Part shown: positions 25,501-37,500 of the stretch, one piece after another
Position numbering within the stretch: the first letter of the stretch is position 1
Layout of the letters: every line of letters starts with the position of its first letter
NCBI RefSeq assembly: GCF_037975245.1
Contig: NC_092576.1
Coordinates: forward strand, 6,180,001-6,244,000
From: Apostichopus japonicus
Lineage: Eukaryota > Echinodermata > Holothuroidea > Aspidochirotida > Stichopodidae
Length of the DNA stretch: 64,000 bases
Direction: 5' to 3'
Program-made: the position numbers and the translations under genes
Notes under the pieces: model-generated
The model's database searches: none
Seen by the model: the letters and a program-made list of their open reading frames with translations, nothing else
What the model was told of the DNA's origin: nothing

Positions 25501-28500
25501 TAGTTTCTTATCTTGAGATATCTTGTTTACAAGGAATTCGGGTTTGACCCCTAGTGACTTTATATGAGCTCTTACTTACATCAAATAATGTAGAAACCTT
25601 ACATTACATAAGGCTACCCTACCTTGGATGTATGAGCTTATTTGGTGTTCAGGTCCTAGTGATACAATATTTTGAGGTTTCCAGTTTCTCTCTGCTGACC
25701 ATTGACCTTCACCCAAAACAATACGATTCTTGTACTAATTATGGGAAAGCCACAAGCCAAATAACATAACTTTAGAAGTTACACACTTGACAACGGCAAG
25801 CAATAAACAAATATTGAAAACATCACAGATTTCACAAAAATATCATCTCAGCTATTGAACTGATTGAAAAGAAATGTACTTTGTTATTCGATATTAATAC
25901 TTACAAAACAATCAATAATCTAGTTATAAATAGGAATGTGATCTCACCTATTATTTAAAATTCGGTATTTTCAATTGGTTTGCTGTGCGGACTGGGATCC
26001 TTAACTATATGTTTTTGTTACTGTTATTTACATTTCAGCTGATTACGGAAGATTAATGGTCAATGTTGCTGAAAATCTTACTCTAGACAGCACTCTGAAA
26101 TTAGCAACTCTGTTTGGTCTACCACCGGCAGAAACTGATATGCTACGCCGCGTTACTCAGACAGAGACGCCAGGAATCACTCTGATTAAATTCATGAAGA
26201 CACGAAACATCATCAATATGTACGATGTCACTAACCTACAAAAGGGTTTGGTTTATATTCACCTAAACCAAACAAATGAAGATCTCTTAGTTCCATATCA
26301 GTCTAAAGTTGACCCCTTTCAATGTGAAGACAACCAATCACCACAACTACTTGACTGGCCTGGTAAGGATGAAGAAAATTATGTAACCAGAATACAAAAA
26401 CACAAAAATAGTACAGTACAGTAAAAATTCTAGAAATTTGTGTAAGTCGGAGGTTAATATTCAGCTTTCGGGCAATTTGTTATTTTAAACTATTAATTAT
26501 CATGGTGTTTGTATGGTGAAAGTTATTACAAGGGGATCTTTGAACCAAATGATTGGTTGCCATTTGATTCCTTTCTTTATAATAGAAGATTGAAAATAGC
26601 AAATGCCCAAAAATCTAGGTCCCAAGGATTAGCCAATATTTGTAGGATCCATTAAAACATCTGGTTTCTCAGACACGTTGCTAGATTCTTTTTATACTCA
26701 TGTTGTCTGATGCAATTCGTCTAACAACATAAAGCTTGTGTTACATATCTATTACATTTTGTATGAAGATTCCTTCAGTAATACCTCTTTCATAAATCAA
26801 CTGCAAGGCTTTTGTATTGATGAAGAACTTTAGATTATCAGGGATTAATTTTATTTATCAAGTATCACATCGAAAATGCTATGCAAAATTGGCGAATTGC
26901 TATGCGAGTGCAAAGATGAATAGCAGTTTTAATACACATGAACAATAGCACATATAGGAGACAAAACTATATGCACAACTTGAGCAATAAAATATTCTCT
27001 GATTAGAGATGAATGTGGCATAGTACAGCTGATTTTGTTTTTAAACGGCAAAGCTTCATTTAAGGTGGTTGTGTTTCCATTATTCTGTTTTCAGTTGAAA
27101 AAGTCAAACTTGACCCTGATGATGAATCAACTCTATATCAAGGTTCTGATGAAAGAGAAGAAGATCATGACCACAGTAAGGAGAGTTTGATAGAGAGAAC
27201 AGAGAGAGAAGAACTACCAAAACAAAGAAAAGATTCACAAATACTTGAAATGAGGCACCGTCATTCATACATTGAACACAGGATAAAGTGTGAAGGTGGA
27301 ACTATTAGCATCATGGGGGTACATCTGACCATTCCTGAAGGCGCTTTATGCTTTGATCGTGTAATAGCTGTTAAAGTGATCTATGATCCCACCATATCCC
27401 TCCCTGGAAGTGCTCGTAGGGGCAGAATGACACCTCTGATAAAACTAGAGCCAGAAGGACTCATCCTAAAAAAGCCAGCCCAGCTGACTATTCCTCACTC
27501 AGCTATTATCCCTGAGCCAAATCGACATGATGCTATTATCTTCACTGGTCTGAAAGATGAAGAACATTTACAAGAAGGTAAGATTGTGACCAATAAGCAC
27601 TTTAAATGGAATCGATGAATGGACCAGGCGAAGTATAATGAGTTATGATGAAAATCAGTTCGGTTGAATTCAAAATATATATCATCTAATATGCTCTGGA
27701 TATTTACTGCCTTTAAGTTTAACAAATAGTATATTTTATGTAATATTACTCGTTATAGGTGAAGTAACTTGGACTGAAGAGAAATCTATTGATTGGGAGC
27801 TAGACACGGAGAAGATCAGACTTGATATTAACATCCTGAGCTACGTCTTTGTTAATTTAGTCAGCCAAGAAACAGAACAGAAGCATATATTCCGTATTGT
27901 TCCATTTATTAATGGGATACTTGATGCCAAAGCTGATGTCTTAATAACTGTTTGTTTCTGTAAGGACAGTGATAAAGAGTACAAGGTGAGGATTATCTCC
28001 TGTTACCATGGTGGGTCAGTTTTGTTCCATGATGTGATTTGTAAGTCAGGTACTGGCAATGTTACTTTCTTTCATGATTTGTATAGTGACTGGCAAATAA
28101 TGAAGTGATTTGATAAAGGCACATTTGTGTGATACAATTTATTGATTCATCGTAGCACATCAAAAAGACGTATATGTTACATTTGAAATGCAAATATTTA
28201 AACATGCCGCTGACATAAAACATGTTTCTGCCAAAAGTGTTTGTTCTTAGATGAAACTGACAGTCATAAAGGGAGAATGCTGATAGTTTTATAGAGGGAC
28301 CGATGATGGTATTTTACTAACATTATTATTATTTCTTTTTCCTACAAAATATGTGTGTCCTCTCAAAACTATGCATTTGACCCAATTTTGATGAAACAAT
28401 CAACATTGGTAATGGACCAAATTAAGGAAACAAAGATGATGTTACTTGCTATAACAGTATTGATCTCTCTGTAAGGAGTGAAGGTGCAATAAATTGTAAA

Positions 28501-31500
28501 ATTAACTCTCTGCTTGTTTCTTTGCAATTACCATATTCATGTTCTTATGTTTTAGTTGCTGTTAAAGGACTACCATTCCAAACTATGTCTAGGAGACTAT
28601 ACAACATTTTCAATTACCCGGACATTGAATAACGGCAAAGACCGTGTTTCTTACATTGATCTGATCATGTCAACAACACCCGGTGATGGTTACCATCTAA
28701 CGACGGAAGAATCAACAAAGGTTTGTAATTACCAATGCTTTAAAGTTTGTCTTTTAACATTACTAGACTTGTAGTTAAGGATTGGTTACCTAAAGTGGAT
28801 CGAATTGTGTATCAGTTAGAGTGTTGCCCTACTAATATATGGTTTCTGGTTCCAAATGCCAGAAGAAACCACAATATAAGCAAACTTCTGTAGTACAACG
28901 TTGTTTAGCAGGATCTTGTGTGGGTTGGTATTCTTGTTTTATATGAATAAAGAAGTGAAGTTTGGTCCTATGTTCTTTAGTTTGGTTTTGCAAAAAGCTT
29001 CTTTTTACCGTGGCTTTAAGTTGGTGATGATGAACGCAGATGTCTATTATTCACCTACATTTGTATTTGAGGCAGTGTTCAATTATTGTGGCACTCTCTC
29101 CAATCTTGGATTGAGTCTTGATTAAGTGGCTGTCCCGAAAGCAGGAATATTGGAGACAAACAAATAATAATAATATCTCTGCACACTCATAAAACAGAGA
29201 ATGAATGATATAAGGCGGTGTTCATCCCCAATGACATGAATACCCATAGAATATATTTATGTAGAATACCTACCCCTGGTAACAATCTAAACCAAATAAT
29301 GTTATGGAATTCCTATTTACAATAGGAAATATGGTCTTCACTAGCTCCCGATAAATTGTAAGGATTTGTACATCACCACATGTCATTTCCCTCGTTAGTA
29401 TATCTTATATGTAACATCGTTCCTCTGAATACTTAACAAGCAGTCTCATCCTCAGTATCTTTTATCTATTAGCATGTTGACATCGATCACCTCTGTGCTG
29501 CCAGTAGAGTCTCTCATCAGTTTAGACTTGGTAGGGACAAAGATGGAGACACTGACATGGTTGATGTGAAGTTAAAAGTATCACAACATGAAATGAACCA
29601 GACAGACCTTAACCTCCAATCGAAGGTGAGCTATGTCTGCTAATCGTCTTCCAGCTTTTTGTGTTCTCATATGTTTCTTCATTACAAGACATTAGAGCGG
29701 CATCTTTTCCCATTTGCTCATTTCTTTGCTTAGTAATGTCCTGTCTGATGGAAGTCTTGCAGCTGTTTCGAAGCTGAAATAAACAACACCTCTGTTGTGT
29801 CATTGAATAATGTCAGCACTGTGACTGAATTAAAGCTTTTCTTCGTCATGTTCTTTCCTGATCCTTTTTTTTTGTAATATTCATTGTAGATAATAATTAA
29901 ATTTAGTTTAATTGTAGTATTCTTTTATTAATGTATTTTTTTCAGTCACTCCGGTGAACCTGGTATTCTTACGTTTGCCATTTGATCCTGACTCTTCCAT
30001 GTGGCTTTGTAAATAATGAGTAACTTAGAATGCAGTGAATGGCTAAGAAAGTGTACATATAACCTATGTGTTTATTACATACACAGGTCAACAGTTATGG
30101 GAATCTTTATTTTGTGGGTATCTTAGGTACCAATTTAAGAATACTGCATAAATAATATGTATGTTGTCATCAGCATTCCGTTTTCTTTTGGGAATTCACA
30201 CATTTATTATGTGTTGTTCCATGTTTGCTACAGCCCTATTTTTCTACATTACGTTCCTACTGTAAATCCAATCACTCTTAGGGGTGTGATAGCTGGCATA
30301 AGTGAATGTTAAACATTCTTACCCTTAAAGTTTCCATCAGTCATATAATAATTTATTTTTGTTTTCTTTCAGGTGAAAAACATTCTCTTATCTCCGGAAA
30401 GCCAGAAATTTCTTAACCCAGGTGAGTTTTATGTGGAAGTGCAACAAATGGGTGGACTTATCTAGTTTTAGAAGTCAACCCTGACCAGCATCTAGGTGAA
30501 GTTGGAAGAAGAAAAATAAGTGATCATTATTCTTTTACATGCACCAGGTAAGTATGTATTAGTTGAGATAAAAACGTAAACACAAGTAGAGCATACGGAC
30601 CCGTAAGTTTCTAAGTGAAGGTGAAAAGATAACAGCATTTGGTTTCAACAGTAGACACACATAAGTGTTACTTATATCAACTTTGTTTTTTTGAAACATT
30701 TAATCAACATTTGAAGAAATTTTTTTTACTGCTGAACCCGAAATAATCCTATTTGCATGCTTCCATGTTTAGTTAGTATGATCACTTCCTACTTTGTAGC
30801 TCAAGCAACTTTCAAAGTGAAGCTATATAATACTAGAATTTATCCACAAGCTAAGGTTTCAAGTTAAAAAGTTGCACGCAAGTTTTGGACAGTGTACTTA
30901 CCCAATTTATCGTGTGCACGCACGAGAGGTTGACTTGCATTCCAAAGTTCTCAATGATGGTTACATGCTTTTTGTGGGCCAGTCGTGTACTTGTGCGTGT
31001 TAGCTGTGAGCATTGCTCATTGTCCGAACCTAGCACTCAATTAGCATGTGCTTCAGGCAGTCTACTTTTTAAATGTGATATCTAGTATTTGCTATTTATT
31101 TTTTTCGAATGTTAATTGGATGTTATGTCCTCACTTTCAGGCTTACAAAAATATAAAAAAATGAGAGGAGACATTGGAAAGCTTCTGGATAAAGAACATT
31201 GTAAAAAGCTAGGCAAGTGGTTTGCACTCACGCCAGCAGAGAATGATCAAATTCAGAGAGCAGCAGAATCTGGAAAGATGCTGATGGAAATATTGGATGA
31301 AAGAGAGCTCATTATGCCAGACAGGATGATCGGAATGTATGACGGATTGAGAGATATTCGCTTTAATGAGGGGGTTACACTGTTGCTGGAGTACATTGAT
31401 ACATTACAGGAGAAGGGTGGACAGGTAAACGAAGGAGTGAAAGATGATCATAAGAAAATGGTTTGTGCTCTACAAAAACTAGTTAAGACTTACACTTCAA

Positions 31501-34500
31501 GCTTAAAGCAAAACAAAAGTCAGTTTGCATAAACTCAAGAACTTAGACTGGTTAGAACCTCTAGTACAGAATGTACTTTCTGTTTTAAAAGTATTATTTT
31601 TGCTATCATGCGAGTCTGTCTGAAATGTCTGCTGACTGAAACTTAAGTTTGTAGAGATCACATGTGCAAGAAGTCTGTGTAGAATATTCACTGCAGCCAA
31701 ATCAAATGCAGTAATTAGTTTTCTATCTTCATGAATGTATGATCGAAAATGTGAAATTGTTAAACAATTTGTAATATTTCAACATTGTTTCAGTTACAAA
31801 ATCCCGCGAAAGAGGAAGTAATCTCAAAGAGGGAATCAGAATGGTCAGTAAATTTAAAAAAATTGATAGAAGAGGGATACCAGAGGCAGAATGTCCAAAG
31901 TGCCCTGAAATTGTCTCATGGGAAACTAGTCTTGGGAAGACGGATTTTGTCAAAGGAAGTACATGGTAAATATACCTTATGTATTTAGCTACATGTGTAT
32001 TTCTGTTCTATCTCTTCCTGGTATAAATAACCGCCACCTCATCTGACATTCTACGGCCACATTTCAAGCCCTTGCTGTTTCAGTGTTCATGGAAGAAAAA
32101 GTATTTTTATTTATTTTATTAGGAATATTACTCACATAATAACTACAAAATAGAAAATTGATTCAGATACCTTTTATAAACTTAAGTGTTATTATTTTCA
32201 TGTCAAACATTAAATGACTACTGTTCACTGCCCATTAAGACGTATATTTAAGTTTTATATTATATTTGGTATTTGCAAATAGAAAATAATAGCAGTTTTG
32301 TGTTAGAGAGGCTGTTTTCATAATGTGTGTCGAAACAGTTTATGCATCAACACATCTTCTATTGAAGTGACAAAATACTTTCCTTTCACTTGAAATATAT
32401 TACTTTTCTCCTCTAGAGAAACCGCCTTTGTTCACAGGATCCAATTTTTATAAAGAGCAGTACTTTGATCAGCATGGAGGAGAGGTGGTTATCGCAGGTG
32501 TCATTCTGCGTGTACCAGCTGGGGCACTAGACACTGAAAGGATTGTTAGTCTGTGGGTTTCTACTGACCCTGCCAGTCAAGGACCTATCTCAAAGAAGAG
32601 TTTAAGATTGACCCCTTTTGTGAAATTTGGTCCAGAAAGCCTTACCTTACAAAAGCCTGTCACCTTGATTATTCCACACTGTGCTTTAACTCCAGCTGAC
32701 CAGATGGTTATTGATGTGTATTCAGGTGTATTACAAACAGGTGTGTCTCGGTTTCTTGTGATTTGTGCTTTATAAGTCCATCGATCATATTATTTCATCA
32801 CTTTAACGTTACCATGAACTTAATACGTACTATATATCTACCAGAGTGTTTCACACAATTTGAAATTTGTTATGCCAATAAAGATGTCGTATGAGGTCAG
32901 CAAGATCAAAGCTTGAAAACCTTCTAAACCTGCATAACTGCAAAAGTAATGCTGGGATGTGAAAAATGTGAAAATGCTTGTTATGTGAAATCACCTGAGT
33001 ACATGAACACTATAATTGGCAAGAAAACCACTAAATTTCATTCTGGCTGTCTGGTTCCGTGTAATGTAGAAATTATTATTCATAAGAGGGACGTATGGTA
33101 CGAGCAATTTATTTTTAATATCTTGCCAGAAGCAAAAGGAATCTATGCAATGGTCCTGGCATGTGTGTGTGTGTGTGACACTTGTTCGTAAATATGGTGA
33201 CTGAAAAGTTAATTTTGGATTAACTTCAAACTTGGTTTGTGGATCTGTCTTTTTGAGTACAAGAACCTCTTTTCTTTTCTGCGACGGCCAATGGTTAGGT
33301 GAGGTCAAAGAGGTCATAATTTGACAACCTTGTAAACACGATAACTCAAAAAGTAGTAGTATGTAGAAGCCTATTGACATTGGCAGAGATCAAAGGTCAC
33401 ATGAGGTGAACAAGTGTTAAAGTATGTAATCCTTGTAAGCATGTTATCTCCAAAAATAAAGCTACAATTAATCGGTGAGTTCTCAGATGTTATGATTTTC
33501 TTTTGGTAAACATAGTTTGGTCAATTTCATATCAGTTCAGTTTGTGAATGGGCCCAATATAAAATAAATCTTAAGTGATCTCTAACAATACATAAAGTCA
33601 TCCAGGAAATGACATATGCTTTAAATAGTTGATACTCTTGTTTTGGGTGCTTTAAGCACTTTCCAGTGGCCAAATAACAGTTTCACTCTCTAGCTTAAAA
33701 GGGTCAACAGGTTATCTCTAGTGGTGACGTTGATTTAAGCAGTAAGTTGTGAGAATATTTCACAGTGTATTAAAAATGTCATGTCAATCTCATTCATTTA
33801 TAACAATTATTAAAGGAGTGGTTGGTGTCAGAGTTGATTTTAGAGCTCAAAATTGGTAAATAAATGTCCAACTGCTCATACATTCATGTGTCTATTCTTA
33901 ACGTAGGAAGACTGTTCTTTCTGGATATTTAAACAGTTTGGAATACACGTTTGTTTACTGTAAAATCCTTACCAGTGACTTTAATTAGTTGATATCCACA
34001 AGTGATACTGCAGATAAGAGGTAAAAATCTCTGATCTTTTCTACGTACATTTCACCATGTTATAAAACGTTACCAGTTAGCAAATTGTTTTTGAAATTCC
34101 CATCAGATAAAGTTATCAAATGGAGCCAAGAAAGGAATCACCTCATCTGCTCTATGAATAGTCAACACTTTGCAGTTGAAGCTGGGAAACCTTGTCTCAT
34201 TGGTCTTCACGTCCCTTTCATTCCCAAGATGCTGAAGCGTGTCTGTGTCTTACCGATTGTAAACAGAGTTTCTGAATCGGGGGATCAATTGACAATCCAC
34301 TTTTGGTTTTATAATGATGACTCACTGGAACATAAAGTAAGTAGTAGATTTGTCAGCTCAAGTGTTATTATTAATTATGTCACAGATTCCAGTTATCTGT
34401 CTTAACTCAAGCTTAATTGATTTCAAAGTTAAGTGGACTGATAAAGTTTCAACTAGAAGCCTACAGCATAAAACCTTTCTGGAAGGTCAGATTGTAATCA

Positions 34501-37500
34501 TATAGTCAAGGGAAGGGTCATGTGAGATAAGCTGGCTCAGGCTGTCTGTGGCCATTGATGATTGGCAATCAACTTTGTACTGGACAAAAAACAATGATCA
34601 GATGTCCTATAATAACAATTTAATGCTCAACTTTTTCTTGTGTGTGGTCAATGACAACTGACAGCAACTGTTGCAACAGACAAAATTGTAAGCACACCTT
34701 GACCAGGTGTCCAATATTAGAGAGTGAAGAGTTTATATTTCAGAACATATACCATGAGACTATAGTCTTTGATAATCCATCTAGCAGACAATCAATGTAT
34801 AATTGTATGATAATAATAATGACAGCTCCCTGATTTCAGTTTATATTCCCCTAATTAAGTGGGGATTCAATTACAAGCTTGTGGATGTACAACAGAACTC
34901 AGACAGAGTTTAATAACACATAACTTGGTCCAGTTAATCAACCAGATAAGAGATTGGACAGAAAATATGTACAGAGAGTTAGACTTTATTACCCTCATGT
35001 ATCAGATATTATAGTAGCTGCTGGTTTCACCAAATAATGGCAACACCAATTAATAATGAGAGGGTCATACCAGGGAGCTGTTATTGCTTCCTGGTCATAC
35101 ATTGGACAACTAAGCAGTGTATCAGTGTATGTATTGTTGGTCATGTTTAAATAAACATTAATGATAAATGCAATATTAAATTGCTTCATTTCTATTTTAA
35201 CAGAGCCTTATCAATGAAGAAATCTATCAGCAAAAGGGATCCATAATTCAAAATCCTGTGTCTGTTCAACTCAATTCTATGACTTCAACTTTACAAGTTT
35301 GCACTAACTCCAGTACCTCACAGTGTAAACCAAGACAAGTGGTTAGTACTGTTTGTCAAAAATTCTTATATATTTTATGTCAACATGTAAAGAAAGCATG
35401 TAACTCCTGTTCCACGGGTAATTTGGAATTGTTGGAAGAATACTTTTATGCATCTGTTGAGTGGAATGTAATAGTGCTAGCATATGTTATTATATTGTAA
35501 ACTATTATGTATATTTTACATTTATCACAAATAAGCATATCCTATGTTATATTGAAACTGTTTCTTTCTCAATTTGTAATGATACTCAATGAGATTATCA
35601 CAGTATGGTAAAAGTTACTTCGCATGATCCATTTATACATCTGGATGAAAGGGGCTGTTTAGATCAAGTGCCTAGGCCAAGGTCACAGATTAAAAATCCG
35701 TGCAGGACTGGAACCTGTAATCCTTAGATTGTCAGCATATTCACTTTAACCACTTTACTATCAACATAATTGCTTTATAGTCTCACGTTTTATAAATTTA
35801 TAATAAAATATCCTTTGCTTATTCTCCCCAAAGGATGTTGCCATGGAAAACTTATGGTTAAAGAACAGACACAAGGAAGAATTTCATCTTCAGAATCAAG
35901 GGATCAAAGATACTGTCAATCTGGAAATAGTAGCAGGATATGGGAAGTTTTCGAAGAATTTGTTCAAGCTTAGTATTGAATTGCAGGTAACTTGATTTGA
36001 CTTAATGGAACAGAACTAAAGATCTGAATATGAGGAGTTTCACAATTTACTTTGGATCTTTCTTAGCTACTGCAACTCCTTTTATATTTAACGTGTTTGA
36101 TTATTGTTTACCCTTTTTAACATTCTCGGAGAAAGTCATTTTTGGTTGTTACACTGAAGGCATAGTAACCTGGTCGTGCTGGCGTCTATGTGTGGATGTG
36201 ATGGGCTAGCTTGTAAACATGATATCTCGGTAGGTAGATGCCCAATGATGTGTAGATGTAGATGTGCCCTATTGTTTTCACATCTCATGCATATTAATGA
36301 GTGGGCAGACCTTAACATAAAAATGTTAATATGGCAATATGTCTTCAACGGTATGTCTGATTTAGTTCATAATTGGTTTGGTGTTGTAAAGTACACAGTG
36401 GGTACATGTTAATTTTGTAACAATAATTTTGACCTCAATAATATTGATGAGTGGGTGGGGCTTAATGGGAAATCATCTTTAACTAATTATAAATATGATA
36501 TCTCAAGAAACACAAGTTGAATTAATGTCAAACTTGGTAGGTAGATGCGCAATGGTGTGTAGATGTTCTAGATTCTCATTTTATGAATATTGATGACTAG
36601 GCAGGGCTTAGTTTGGTGCATGCAGGTATGGTGATGTTAAAGCACATGGGCATATTTTCATGACGTCTCCAATTTTGGGTCATCAATATTCCTCAAATTG
36701 CAAAAAAAATGGCTTTTAAACACATGCCAAGAACCCAAATGATTTTCATCCTTGACATATCATACAATTAACCGTGTTGGTTTATGTGTTTATCATGCAT
36801 TTTAATCAGTGAACATGAATTCTTAATCAGATATATCTGAAATAATATGTTTAAATTAGCTTTACTCATGTACTTGGATAATACAATCTTAGTATATAGA
36901 TACATACTTATGGGATCATATAGTTTGACCGCATTAATATTCTTGTTTGTATCTGTTTTTTATAATAAATCTTAACATGATAACTCATTCCTGGTACCTT
37001 CATTAATGTGTTGCCGCATTTAATAGTCAGTAGACAATCCTCCTCAGTTGGATATGCACAAGTTCATGAATATTAACATGTATGGCTTACCAAACTATGT
37101 ATATGTTGAGGCATTTTCTGGTTTCGTTTCTATTGAAATCTCTACTCTGTGGGTCTTAATTGATGAACTGATTTTCATTGTAAAGGTTTGAAGTGTAATT
37201 AGCAATGCCAGTAAAAATCTTATGACTAGCCGTCTTCATGTCACAAATGTACAGAAAATACACTGTATAGGCATTAAGTCGTAATTAGCATATCTTAAAT
37301 TTATTAGTTTAAACCGCTTTTCGAGGTGAAATATGCACAAACTAGTTTTCTAGAAGAATCATATAAAGATTTCCTCTCTGTTTCCTCTTCACAGATTGAC
37401 AAGTTACGACACAATGACCAAATCACATCTCCATTCCAGCTCATTCTACCTGAATGTGAGTAATTAATTATTTTAGCATGTTAATGCAGCTAAAGATTTG

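Noticed and set aside
34620-35110. Inverted repeat around gacagctccctg and cagggagctgtta
   Set aside because: Only about 13 bp match well and the extensions do not pair, so it was not called as an element.
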